A stretch of DNA of 64,000 bases, taken from positions 310,001-374,000 of the forward strand of contig NZ_RBWS01000008.1 in NCBI RefSeq assembly GCF_003627955.1, written 5' to 3'. The notes under the pieces are model-generated. The model ran no database searches. It had not been told where the DNA came from and was given only the letters and a program-made list of their open reading frames with translations. The DNA is from Sphingobacterium puteale. GTDB taxonomy: Bacteria > Bacteroidota > Bacteroidia > Sphingobacteriales > Sphingobacteriaceae. The stretch's first letter is position 1, and each line of letters starts with the position of its first letter. Shown here piece after piece: positions 52,144 to 60,332 of this stretch. Both the position numbers and the translations under genes were made by a program.

Positions 52144-53457
52144 ATGAAAAAAATTAAACAGATGAAAAGAAAATTCTTTATCAAGCAGCTCTTCATAGGT
52201 GCCTTATCTTGCCTTTCATTAGGTGTTGATGCGCAAACCTCTATAAAATCTTATGCCGTTCCGCTCGCAGGAAATGCTTTTATTACTAGTGGACAAAATG
52301 ATGGAGCAGAAATTTCTGGACGCAATGGATTGGTAAAATGGTCAAGTGATCAAAGCATTGCATCGGTATATTTCAGAACGGAGAAAACGGGGAACCTCGA
52401 ATTAAGACTCAAAGCAAAAGCTCATGCCGGAAATTCCTCCAAAATAGAGATTTCTGCTTTGGGCAAAAAGAGTTCTTTGGATATCAAAGGGACTGAGTTA
52501 GCCGAAACAGCGGCTTTGTCTATTGATGTCAAAACACCGGGCTACGTACAGGTGAATTTAAAAGGATTAAGTAAGTCGGGTGATAGGTTTGCCGATGTAA
52601 CGGAATTAATGGTTAGTGGAGAAGCTGCAGCTGAAGGCCTTACCTACTCAAATGATCCTGATTATTACTATTGGTCACGTCGCGGCCCTTCCTGTCACTT
52701 AAATTATACGATACCAAGTGAAGGGAATGTCAGCTATTATTACAATGAGGTAACTGTACCAAAAGGTGAGGATAAAGTCGGTTCATATTTTATGGCGAAT
52801 GGCTTTGGAGAGGGATATTTTGGTATACAGGTGAATTCGGAAACCGAACGACGTATTTTATTTTCAGTATGGAGCCCTTTTCATACGGATGACCCGAAAA
52901 GTATTCCAGATGAACAAAAAATCCATTTATTGAAGAAAGGAAAAGACGTGCATACAGGAGAATTTGGCAACGAGGGATCCGGAGGGCAGAGTTACCGTAA
53001 ATATTTCTGGAAAGCGGGTGAAACCTATAAATTCTTGTTGAAAGGCATTCCGGATGGAAAAGGAAATACAGACTATACTGCTTGGTTTTTTGTGCCTGAG
53101 GAAAATGCATGGAATGTCATTGCTAGTTTCAAACGTCCGCAAACAAATACATATTTAAAAAGGTTTCATAGTTTCTTAGAGAATTTTAGTCCGAATCAGG
53201 GGTATCTAGGAAGACAGGTGGAATTTAAAAATCAATGGGTTTATGACGGGCAATGGCGTGCCGTCCAATCTGCCTCATTTAGTGTCGATAATACTTATCG
53301 TGCCCATCAACGGATTGATGCTATGGGTGGAACAACAAAAAATGGCTACTTTTTAAGAAATGGCGGTTTTTTTAATGAGATTGTTAAACCGGGCAGCAAG
53401 TTTGAGCTTGTCAATAAAAGGACTGCTCCGAAAATTGATTTTGAGAAATTGCCGTAA
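52144..53457 (+). CDS. Secreted DUF5077/DUF3472 protein
   Basis: 437 residues with a signal peptide (KFFIKQLFIGALSCLSLGVDAQ); Met7 is an alternative start. Residues ~35-160 look like the beta-sandwich DUF5077 domain (YAVPLAGNAFITSGQNDGAE). From ~165 the DUF3472 part is clear: DPDYYYWSRRGPSCHLNYT, VGSYFMANGFGEGYFGIQVN, FSVWSPFHTDDP, and the C-terminal GRQVEFKNQWVYDGQWR. DUF3472 proteins are thought to be carbohydrate-associated secreted proteins; the activity is unproven. Monocistronic. Confidence 0.85.
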   Translation: MKKIKQMKRKFFIKQLFIGALSCLSLGVDAQTSIKSYAVPLAGNAFITSGQNDGAEISGRNGLVKWSSDQSIASVYFRTEKTGNLELRLKAKAHAGNSSKIEISALGKKSSLDIKGTELAETAALSIDVKTPGYVQVNLKGLSKSGDRFADVTELMVSGEAAAEGLTYSNDPDYYYWSRRGPSCHLNYTIPSEGNVSYYYNEVTVPKGEDKVGSYFMANGFGEGYFGIQVNSETERRILFSVWSPFHTDDPKSIPDEQKIHLLKKGKDVHTGEFGNEGSGGQSYRKYFWKAGETYKFLLKGIPDGKGNTDYTAWFFVPEENAWNVIASFKRPQTNTYLKRFHSFLENFSPNQGYLGRQVEFKNQWVYDGQWRAVQSASFSVDNTYRAHQRIDAMGGTTKNGYFLRNGGFFNEIVKPGSKFELVNKRTAPKIDFEKLP

Positions 53458-53490
53458 TGGCTAACTCTGTCTCTAAAGCCAGAGATGTAG

Positions 53491-53544
53491 CATAACATAA
53501 CAAAAAGAGTCGCACTTCAATGCGACTCTTTTTGTTATGTTATG
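53491..53544. terminator. Very long bidirectional terminator
   Basis: 24-bp perfect stem (53491-53514 and 53521-53544; core AAAAAGAGTCGCA / TGCGACTCTTTTT) with loop CTTCAA. It lies between the convergent DUF3472 and lipoprotein genes. Confidence 0.88.
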
Positions 53545-53550
53545 ACCTAT

Positions 53551-54387
53551 TTATTGCTCAGAGAGTTTAATATCTCGTTCTACTGATACATTATCACCGG
53601 TAACGGCATTTCCCTCTTTATCTACCAAGGTTAATTTTACTTTGTTATTTCCCATTGGCAAGCCCTTTATTTCGTAAGGGGCCCATTTATCCAATGTAAA
53701 TGTCTGTCCGTTGATATCTGCTATCACCTTATTTCCGTCTGGAGCAATACTAGTGTTGACCAAGTAGAAATCCAGAAGTAGATTTTTGGTTTCGTCACCT
53801 TTGTATTCCCCTTTTGGACGCGAGTAAAACAAAGACGGTTCTTTAGGGGTTGGCTCCTGTGACAATTTCCCCGTGGCATCTATCTTGAATTTAATCAATT
53901 TTGAGGCCTCCGTAGTTTTAATGGATTCATGATAGGACCGGGACAAAAATGAGAGTAAATAGTGCTCTGAATTTAAAGCCAAAGTAACGCTGTGCTCAGG
54001 TTTATACAGAGCAGTATAAGGTTTATTATCTAAAATAAAATGGATATGTTGCCCATCGTGCGAGTTGGCTAAATGGGCGGCATGAGCATCTTCTGTCATT
54101 TCAGTTAGCTTGAAATTTTTAACAGCATATTTCACGGTAACCTTTGCAGAGTCAGCACCTACTTTTTCGGCGCTTATAGAAGCGATTTCGAGGTGCGCTC
54201 CGGGAAATTGTTTTGAATCAGCAATTGGACTAACTGAAATGGAATCCATTTTCTGTGCAGTATTCGTATCGGCATCACCCATTGAATCCTTTTGATCAGC
54301 ACCTTTATTGGATGAATTATTACATCCGGCGGCTCCGATCAATAATACTAATGCAGCAGTAATGGCTGTAATTCTGTAGTACTTCAT
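53551..54387 (-). CDS. Lipoprotein with His-rich segment, unknown function
   Basis: 278 residues. Lipoprotein signal ITAALVLLIGAAGCNN (lipobox AAGC), then a ~45-residue linker rich in Ser/Asp/Asn. A beta-rich region follows, with a His cluster EDAHAAHLANSHDGQHIHF around residues 103-121 that could bind metal, then YTALYKPEHSVTLAL. The C-terminal ~70 residues look like a second beta-sandwich (TFTLDKWAPYEIKGLPMG). Some relatives are annotated as phosphopeptide-binding, without clear basis. It diverges from the ECF sigma gene 382 nt away. Confidence 0.72.
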   Translation of the reverse strand: MKYYRITAITAALVLLIGAAGCNNSSNKGADQKDSMGDADTNTAQKMDSISVSPIADSKQFPGAHLEIASISAEKVGADSAKVTVKYAVKNFKLTEMTEDAHAAHLANSHDGQHIHFILDNKPYTALYKPEHSVTLALNSEHYLLSFLSRSYHESIKTTEASKLIKFKIDATGKLSQEPTPKEPSLFYSRPKGEYKGDETKNLLLDFYLVNTSIAPDGNKVIADINGQTFTLDKWAPYEIKGLPMGNNKVKLTLVDKEGNAVTGDNVSVERDIKLSEQ

Positions 54388-54735
54388 AATTTTTCTTATT
54401 TAAATTTTTATCGTTCAGCATCTAAAATAACAATAGCTTAGCGTATTTTGTTTGTAATAATGCTACAAAGAGTATAATCTGTTAATGAGAAAACGGTATC
54501 TTAAAACAGGAGATCATCTTGTCTATCGTTTTCAAGGGGCTGAAAGAACAGCGTACATAGCCTGTGATTTGAATAAATAAATAGTTTAAAAAAATATTTA
54601 TATGAGATGTAATAAATAAGAAGTCTGAAATGTCTTGTTTATATAGTATGCAAAAATGGTAAAGGAAATAATATAGCACGTATTTAAAACGAACAAACAA
54701 AAATTAGATAAACTGCAGTTTTGTACGATCAAAAT
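54388..54735. other. AT-rich divergent spacer upstream of the ECF sigma gene
   Basis: About 350 nt between the lipoprotein and sigma factor genes. A 72-codon minus-strand frame at 54482-54700 is very Phe/Tyr/Ile-rich and looks like noise. No convincing promoter seen; the heptamer repeat at 54736-54770 forms its right end. Confidence 0.4.
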
Positions 54736-54770
54736 CTCAAATCTGGCATCTCAATACTAAATACTAAGAA
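54736..54770 (+). repeat. Five-unit heptamer repeat abutting the ECF sigma start codon
   Basis: Units CTCAAAT, CTGGCAT, CTCAATA, CTAAATA and CTAAGAA follow without gap at a strict 7-nt period; the last A is the first base of the sigma factor ATG. Best-ordered of the four tracts in this window. Confidence 0.7.
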
Positions 54771-55285
54771 TGAACCAAGAGCAATTTAAAAATACCGTTT
54801 TCGTCCATAAGGATAAGCTATTTCGCTTTGCGAAACGGATCTTGGTTGATGATGATGAAGCATTTGATGCGGTTCAAAATGTGATGATGCGTCTATGGCA
54901 GGGGAAAGATAAATTGTATCAATATAGGAATTTAGAGGCATTTTGCATGCAGAGCATTAAAAATGAAGCATTGAACCGGATTAAAAAAGCGAAGGTACGT
55001 ACAGATTTCGCCGAACAGCACCAGATTATTTCAACAACAGAAAATTCAGTTGAAAATACGAAAGAAATCATTTTGGAAATGATCAACTCGCTACCCGAGA
55101 AACAACGCCTTGTGATGCACCTACGTGATGTGGAAGATTATGATATTGACGAAATCGGTGAAGTATTGGAAATGGGGGAGTCTGCTGTCAGGCTTAATCT
55201 GATGCGGGCCAGGCAGAAAGTAAAGGAGCAGTTGACAAAATTATTTGATTATGAAAGCTTCCGGATTTATTCAAATAAAAAATAG
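54770..55285 (+). CDS. ECF-type RNA polymerase sigma factor
   Basis: 171 residues with sigma region 2 (KLFRFAKRILVDDDEAFDAV, VMMRLWQGKDKL) and region 4 (NSLPEKQRLVMHLRDVEDYD, IDEIGEVLEMGESAVRLNLM), and no region 3: an ECF sigma-70 factor. It heads a four-gene unit with a one-TM protein and two DUF4252 proteins, so it likely responds to an envelope signal through that anti-sigma candidate. A 7-nt repeat tract abuts its start codon. Confidence 0.93.
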   Translation: MNQEQFKNTVFVHKDKLFRFAKRILVDDDEAFDAVQNVMMRLWQGKDKLYQYRNLEAFCMQSIKNEALNRIKKAKVRTDFAEQHQIISTTENSVENTKEIILEMINSLPEKQRLVMHLRDVEDYDIDEIGEVLEMGESAVRLNLMRARQKVKEQLTKLFDYESFRIYSNKK

Positions 55286-55323
55286 ATCCAATAGCTTCAT
55301 TAACAGTGAAACTCAAAGTTGTA

Positions 55324-56013
55324 ATGATGAAAAACAGAAGATTAGCGGAATTGAAAGAAAAATACTTTGATGGCAAGTCGTCATCGGAGGAAGAAAGGGA
55401 GCTGAAAAAATCGGATGAACTGTTCTTTCAGCTATTGGATCAGGAAAAGAATGTGAAAATGGACTGGTCGTTTGAGGATTTTGAAAATCAAGTCAAAGCA
55501 GATAAAAAAATCATCAGATGGCGAGACAATATCTGGATAAAATATGCTGCTGCGGCAATTTTTTTGTTCGTGGTTGGATTATCAGTCTATCTGAACCAGA
55601 AGCAGCAAGTACAACAGCCTGTACTTGCCCATAAAGAGATCAAAGAACCTCAAAGACCGTCGATGAAAGAGGTGGAGGGAAACAATGAAGCAACAGTTCA
55701 TTCCGATGTGGTGAAAGTAACACATGGAGACAGGAAACAAAGTACAATGCTGGCGACGAATACTTTGAAGCATTTCAATCAACGCGTGCCATCGAAGAAA
55801 ATAATGGCGAAAAAGAAGCGGGTTGTCCAGTCTTTACAGCAAACGGAAGATGGTTATCAAGCAGATTATGTGGTATTAAATGGCAAACCTGTTGCTAACG
55901 AAGAGGAAGCTGTGGAATTGACCCTTAGGTCATTGGGATTACTGGCAAACAATCTGGAAAATGGAGTAGATAAAGCAATGAATATAAAACAAATGTCAAT
56001 ATCGATTAACTAA
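55324..56013 (+). CDS. Putative anti-sigma factor, single-TM
   Basis: 229 residues from ATG 55324 (MMKNRRLAELKEKYFDGKSS); a GTG at 55306 would add six residues. The N-terminal ~68 residues are cytosolic and acidic (SSSEEERELKKSDELFFQLL), as in anti-sigma domains without the zinc motif. One TM helix is near 70-90 (IKYAAAAIFLFVVGLSVYL). The periplasmic part (~92-229) is Lys/Gln-rich, then ends in a conserved-looking domain (GYQADYVVLNGKPVANEEEA). Assignment rests on position 38 nt after the sigma gene and topology. Confidence 0.7.
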   Translation: MMKNRRLAELKEKYFDGKSSSEEERELKKSDELFFQLLDQEKNVKMDWSFEDFENQVKADKKIIRWRDNIWIKYAAAAIFLFVVGLSVYLNQKQQVQQPVLAHKEIKEPQRPSMKEVEGNNEATVHSDVVKVTHGDRKQSTMLATNTLKHFNQRVPSKKIMAKKKRVVQSLQQTEDGYQADYVVLNGKPVANEEEAVELTLRSLGLLANNLENGVDKAMNIKQMSISIN

Positions 56014-56019
56014 AATAAT

Positions 56020-56541
56020 ATGAAAGGATTATTAATAGCTTGCCTATTACTTGTAGCAAGTATGGCAAACGCACAGATTTCCAAGTTAGATAAACTTTTC
56101 GAGCAATATCAGGGGAAAAAGGGAGTGACCACACTTAAAATTGGAGCTCCTATGTTCAAGTTGTTAGGGAATTTAAAAATTGATGACGAGGATATGCAGA
56201 CGATTACGCCACTACTCAAGAATGTTAAATCTTTGCGTATGTTGATCGTAGAGGATGGCGAAGATAAAAACTTGACAGGTATCATTCGCGGCGCCGTTTC
56301 AAATTTAAAATACGAGGAACTTATGTCGCTCAACAGTGAAGGTCAAGATATTCGATTCATGGTGGAGAATATGTCTGCTAATGCAGATATCCTAAACAAT
56401 TTGTTGCTTACAATAAATGGAGATGACCAGAATCTATTTATGATTCTGGATGGGGCGATACCTTTGAAAGACGTGACGAACTTGGTCAATGAAGGAAATA
56501 ACAAAGTGAGTAAGGACAAACAGAATAACAATAAAAAGTAA
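56020..56541 (+). CDS. Secreted DUF4252 protein
   Basis: 173 residues with signal peptide MKGLLIACLLLVASMANAQ. The body matches DUF4252 (LDKLFEQYQGKKGVTTLKIG, VKSLRMLIVEDGEDKN, YEELMSLNSEGQDIRFMVE), a Bacteroidota family of unknown function found next to ECF sigma factors. The C-terminal 20 residues are Lys/Asn-rich. It starts 6 nt after the anti-sigma candidate, so is co-translated with it. Paralogous to the next gene (weak similarity in the KxxRMMxxxxxDxxKN area). Confidence 0.82.
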   Translation: MKGLLIACLLLVASMANAQISKLDKLFEQYQGKKGVTTLKIGAPMFKLLGNLKIDDEDMQTITPLLKNVKSLRMLIVEDGEDKNLTGIIRGAVSNLKYEELMSLNSEGQDIRFMVENMSANADILNNLLLTINGDDQNLFMILDGAIPLKDVTNLVNEGNNKVSKDKQNNNKK

Positions 56542-56548
56542 ATATTAT

Positions 56549-56568
56549 GAAACCATCATGATTTATTC
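56549..56568 (+). repeat. 20-nt repeat, copy 2
   Basis: Identical to 22147-22166 and 83 nt before a start codon. Here its right part forms a 12-bp hairpin (GATTTATTCACT with AGTGAATAAATC at 56582-56593), which copy 1 does not. Confidence 0.75.
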
Positions 56569-56631
56569 ACTCAAACTGGAAAGTGAATAAATCTGATAGC
56601 TTCATCACAACTGAAAAACAAATTTATACAG

Positions 56632-57210
56632 ATGAAAAGATTACTAACATTGTTATGCCTAATTGGAGTGCTATTTTCATTGCAATCCTGCATCATCAAA
56701 AAAGGTTCCAACATGGATTTCGTCAGGGGATCCAATATTTCAAATAATGCAGAGATCGTTGCCATTAATTTGCCGATGTGGTTGACAAAACCATTTATCA
56801 AAAAGGCCTTGCAGGACGAGAACGACGAGGATGCAAAGGTCATGGCGGGCATCGTCAAAAAATTGAAAAAATTCAGGATGATGACATTATCAAATAATGA
56901 TCAGGAAAAGAATGTATTGATTCTGGAAGATTACCATAAGTTTTTAAAGAAGAATAAATTTGAGGAGCTACTGGTGATCAACACTGAGGGGGAGGAGATC
57001 TCGATTAATGCGCGCATTGATAAAGATAATGTGATCAGCCGGGTTTCGCTATTGGTCCATGACGAAGGAGATGAAAGTGTATTTATGGATATAAAAGGTA
57101 AGTTTTCGCTGGATGAGCTTATCCAGGGATTGAATAAGATAAAATCAAAGGATAAAAAGCTCGCCACCAAATTGGCTGATACCCATACTGTAGTTCAACA
57201 GGAACTTTAG
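56632..57210 (+). CDS. DUF4252 lipoprotein
   Basis: 192 residues. Lipoprotein signal MKRLLTLLCLIGVLFSLQSC (lipobox LQSC). DUF4252 region: MDFVRGSNISNNAEIVAINL, FRMMTLSNNDQEKNVLILED, FEELLVINTEGEEISINARI. Second of two DUF4252 genes, 90 nt after the first. The earlier paralog is soluble and periplasmic, this one is membrane-attached, so they may form a pair. Last gene of the ECF unit, ahead of a bidirectional terminator shared with hemL. Confidence 0.82.
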   Translation: MKRLLTLLCLIGVLFSLQSCIIKKGSNMDFVRGSNISNNAEIVAINLPMWLTKPFIKKALQDENDEDAKVMAGIVKKLKKFRMMTLSNNDQEKNVLILEDYHKFLKKNKFEELLVINTEGEEISINARIDKDNVISRVSLLVHDEGDESVFMDIKGKFSLDELIQGLNKIKSKDKKLATKLADTHTVVQQEL

Positions 57211-57243
57211 CTGAGATAGAGAATCCTGATTAAACAGCATATA

Positions 57244-57278
57244 AATGCCCCAAAAACTAAAATAGTTTTTGGGGCATT
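57244..57278. terminator. Bidirectional terminator between the DUF4252 and hemL genes
   Basis: 16-bp perfect stem (AATGCCCCAAAAACTA / TAGTTTTTGGGGCATT) with an AAA loop. Confidence 0.85.
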
Positions 57279-57297
57279 GTTGTAGTATACTTCCTTT

Positions 57298-58614
57298 TTA
57301 TGACTCAAAGACGATGTCCAGGGCATCAAAAATATGTTTTTTTGCCGTAGCTAAATCTGCGTCAGTATGTGCAGCGGAAACAAAACCGACTTCATACCCC
57401 GAAGGACCGAAATAAACCCCTCTATTTAGTAGTTCGCGATGCATGATTTTGTATGATTCCATGGAAGCGGGATCAATCTCGCTTGCTTTCTTGATATCTT
57501 CTTGCTCAGTAAATGCAAACCAGAAAATAGAGGCAACGTGGAATAATTGTACTCGGTAGCCTTTTTCAGCGATATAATCACGCATATCCTGTACGAATGC
57601 CGCAGTTTTCGCATTTAAGTTTGTGTAGAAATCATCTTGTGCCAAAATAGTCAAGGCTGCAATACCTGCTGCCATGGCTACAGGGTTCCCTGACAAGGTA
57701 CCAGCTTGATAAACGGCACCATCAGGTGAGATACAGGCCATAAGTTCTTTGGATGCCCCATAGGCTCCCACTGGCATGCCACCGCCTATGATCTTGCCAT
57801 AGGTGATAATATCTGGCTGTATTTCGTAATAAGCAGAAGCTCCTTCAAAACCGATCCGGAATCCGGTGATGACCTCATCCATGATTAGCATACTCCCATT
57901 TTCTTTTGTGATATCACGGAGGAAATGCATGTATTCTTTGGATTGCATCAATAGACCATTGTTGGCTGGAATACCTTCAATGATCACTGCAGCGATCTGA
58001 TCTTTAAATTCTGTAAAAGCAGCTTTCAGTGCGTCTTTGTCATTTAACTCGATGACGATTGTTTCATCTGCAAAAGCTTTGGGAACGCCAGCCGAAGAAG
58101 TTTCTCCGAAAGTCACCAATCCCGATCCTGCTTTTACCAAAAGCGAATCCGAATGACCATGGTAACATCCGTCAAATTTGATGATCTTATCGCGTTTGGT
58201 ATATCCTCTTGCCAAGCGGATTGCAGACATCACAGCCTCGGTTCCTGAACTGACAAAGCGGATTTTTTCTATATATTTATTTTTTTCAATAATCAATTCG
58301 GCAAGTTGATTTTCCAGAGCAGTAGGTGCACCAAAGCTCAATCCTTTACTTAATTGTGCGGCAACGGCCTCGCGAACTTGATCGTTATTGTGTCCCAAAA
58401 TCAAAGGACCCCACGAACAGCAGAAATCGATGAACTCATTGCCATCAGCATCCCAAAGATGCGCTTTGTCGCCACGTTCAATAAATAAGGGGGTACCAAA
58501 TACGGATTTAAAAGCTCGAACGGGAGAGTTTACGCCGCCCGGGAAATATTGTTTTGCTTTTTCAAATAATTCAGCAGATTTTGCTCTTGAAATATCAGGT
58601 GCTTGCATAGTCAT
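57298..58614 (-). CDS. hemL: Glutamate-1-semialdehyde 2,1-aminomutase
   Basis: PLP enzyme making 5-aminolevulinate from glutamate-1-semialdehyde, second step of the C5 heme route. Class III fold with YFPGGVNSPVRAFKSV (HemL signature), FVSSGTEAVMSAIRLARG, GCYHGHSDSLLVKAGSG, LIMDEVITGFRIG and PLP lysine K274 in TYGKIIGGGMPVGAYG. The length is 438 residues. It is on the same strand as hemB, hemCD and hemA but after a small unknown gene, so probably transcribed separately. Confidence 0.96.
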   Translation of the reverse strand: MTMQAPDISRAKSAELFEKAKQYFPGGVNSPVRAFKSVFGTPLFIERGDKAHLWDADGNEFIDFCCSWGPLILGHNNDQVREAVAAQLSKGLSFGAPTALENQLAELIIEKNKYIEKIRFVSSGTEAVMSAIRLARGYTKRDKIIKFDGCYHGHSDSLLVKAGSGLVTFGETSSAGVPKAFADETIVIELNDKDALKAAFTEFKDQIAAVIIEGIPANNGLLMQSKEYMHFLRDITKENGSMLIMDEVITGFRIGFEGASAYYEIQPDIITYGKIIGGGMPVGAYGASKELMACISPDGAVYQAGTLSGNPVAMAAGIAALTILAQDDFYTNLNAKTAAFVQDMRDYIAEKGYRVQLFHVASIFWFAFTEQEDIKKASEIDPASMESYKIMHRELLNRGVYFGPSGYEVGFVSAAHTDADLATAKKHIFDALDIVFES

Positions 58615-58695
58615 TATATTTGAATGCGAAGTTATCTTTTTTTACGAAGATAAGTCTCATGGAAACGTAAGGAATCAAGAATTCAGTGGTATTCT

Positions 58696-59088
58696 TTATT
58701 TAAAGGTCGGGGTGTCCTCTTTTTTTCGTAATAATATTTCTTGTTTATTGATCAATAAAGTGATCTCGTTTGTTGAGTTTATTTGAATCTCAAATGGAGT
58801 TTTGTTGTCGCTGTATTTTCCAAATAGATTGGGACTAAATAGATAACCACTAAATTTCTGTTGGTTTAATAGCACGAGGCTATCGACTTTCTGGTGTACT
58901 GAGGTATTAAGGCTTCCTGCTTTTGCGTTTATAAACGTAAAGAAAGCATCACCATTTTTATTAAATGCTACTGATTTTAATTTTGCGTCTTCGGCGATCC
59001 ATACACCTTCCAGAAGTGAGTAAATAGGATGCTCATGGGCAGCAGAACCCGACAGTAGAAAACTGCTGATAAGAATACTTTTTAACAT
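58696..59088 (-). CDS. Small secreted protein of unknown function
   Basis: 130 residues with a short signal peptide (MLKSILISSFLLSGSAAHE). The mature part is beta-rich (YSLLEGVWIAEDAKLKSVAF, INSTNEITLLINKQEILLRK) and may be a lipocalin- or lipid-binding-like barrel, but no family is identified. It lies between hemB and hemL on the same strand, separated from hemB by a strong terminator, so it probably has no heme role. No internal repeats or Cys motif. Confidence 0.62.
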   Translation of the reverse strand: MLKSILISSFLLSGSAAHEHPIYSLLEGVWIAEDAKLKSVAFNKNGDAFFTFINAKAGSLNTSVHQKVDSLVLLNQQKFSGYLFSPNLFGKYSDNKTPFEIQINSTNEITLLINKQEILLRKKEDTPTFK

Positions 59089-59154
59089 AATATGGATGTT
59101 TATAATAATCCGTTTGACTCTGCTGGGGTCAGATAGTTTAAAAGTAGTGGACCA

Positions 59155-59191
59155 AAAAAAGGTTCGAAAAACTTAATTTCGAACCTTTTTT
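59155..59191. terminator. Terminator after hemB
   Basis: 15-bp perfect stem (AAAAAAGGTTCGAAA / TTTCGAACCTTTTTT), 7-nt loop, T-runs on both strands. Confidence 0.88.
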
Positions 59192-59254
59192 AATATTTAC
59201 TTTTATCTTTGAGCAATTCGCTGTTTTTAGAGCGACCCCCCCGATCTTATTTGC

Positions 59255-60223
59255 CTAAATAAAGCCCTTTTCCAAGACTTCTTTTGAGTGGTACGATAAA
59301 ATCGCTGTTGCGCCCGCGCGTCTGAAGCTTAATAAAGTTTCCAGGATTACACGTTCATCCAACCAGCCATTTTGAATGGCAGCTTTTAACATAGCGTATT
59401 CGCCACTGACATTGTACACCGCGATCGGGAGATCAAAATTATCAGCAAGAAGTTTCACAATATCTAAATAGGGAAGTCCCGGTTTAACCATTAGAAAATC
59501 CGCACCTTCTTGGGCATCTAGTTGTGCCTCGATAAGTGCTTCTTTTGCATTCGCAGGGTTCATCTGATACGTTTTCTTATCCCCATGTTTTGGAGCTGAG
59601 CCCAAGGCATCTCTGAAAGGGCCGTAATAGGCTGATGCATACTTCGCCGTATACGACATTAGAGACACGTTTGTGAAACCATTATGGTCCAATAGCTGAC
59701 GAATATACCCGATACGTCCGTCCATCATATCCGATGGCGCGATAATATCTGCACCCGACTGCGCGTGTGCGAGTGCCATCTTGCCCAATACTTCCAATGT
59801 TTCATCATTTAAGATCTCGCCATTCTCAACAATTCCATCATGACCATCGCTGCTGTAAGGGTCCATTGCTACATCCGTCACAACACAAGCTTCAGGAAAA
59901 TTTTTCTTGACAGCTTCAATAGCACGCAGATATAAACTGCCATCACGGTAACTCTCCGTCGCGTATTTGTCCTTCAATGATTCTTCAATATTGGGAAATA
60001 GGTCGAATGAACGTAGGCCTAATTTGAGGCAGCTCTCCACTTCTTTCAATAAATTATTTATCGAATAGCGGTAGATGCCCGGCATTGATTTAACCTCGGT
60101 TTTTTGATTTTGGCCATCTACAATAAAAAGTGGAAAAATCAAATTTGACGCGTCTAAACGTGTCTCTTGAATCATGTCGCGAATCACGGCAGATTTACGA
60201 TTTCTTCTCGGACGTTGTAACAT
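59255..60223 (-). CDS. hemB: Delta-aminolevulinic acid dehydratase (porphobilinogen synthase)
   Basis: Condenses two 5-aminolevulinate molecules to porphobilinogen. Landmarks: RPRRNRKSAVIRDMIQETRL at the N-terminus, ACVVTDVAMDPYSSDGHDGI, IIAPSDMMDGRIGYIR, SYTAKYASAYYGPFRDA with an active-site Lys, MVKPGLPYLDIV with the Schiff-base Lys, and YNVSGEYAML. The region CVVTDVAMDPYSSDGHDG carries Asp/His instead of the zinc Cys triad, so this is the magnesium-dependent type. The length is 322 residues. Confidence 0.96.
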   Translation of the reverse strand: MLQRPRRNRKSAVIRDMIQETRLDASNLIFPLFIVDGQNQKTEVKSMPGIYRYSINNLLKEVESCLKLGLRSFDLFPNIEESLKDKYATESYRDGSLYLRAIEAVKKNFPEACVVTDVAMDPYSSDGHDGIVENGEILNDETLEVLGKMALAHAQSGADIIAPSDMMDGRIGYIRQLLDHNGFTNVSLMSYTAKYASAYYGPFRDALGSAPKHGDKKTYQMNPANAKEALIEAQLDAQEGADFLMVKPGLPYLDIVKLLADNFDLPIAVYNVSGEYAMLKAAIQNGWLDERVILETLLSFRRAGATAILSYHSKEVLEKGFI

Positions 60224-60297
60224 TATATTTAATTTATTTATGATCCAGTAATCCAGTGTTGTTCAATGACAAAGACTATAAAATTTTTTGCCGACTT

Positions 60298-60332
60298 CTC
60301 AATACTTGATACTAACTACTCAATACTATTAA
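60298..60332. repeat. Five-unit heptamer repeat abutting the hemCD stop codon
   Basis: Plus-strand units CTCAATA, CTTGATA, CTAACTA, CTCAATA and CTATTAA at a strict 7-nt period. The last unit includes the complement of the hemCD stop codon. It lies in the hemCD-hemB spacer. Confidence 0.68.

Noticed and set aside
54482..54700. 72-codon minus-strand frame in the spacer upstream of the ECF sigma gene
   Set aside because: Composition is dominated by Phe, Tyr and Ile as expected from translating AT-rich DNA; no start context or neighbour support.
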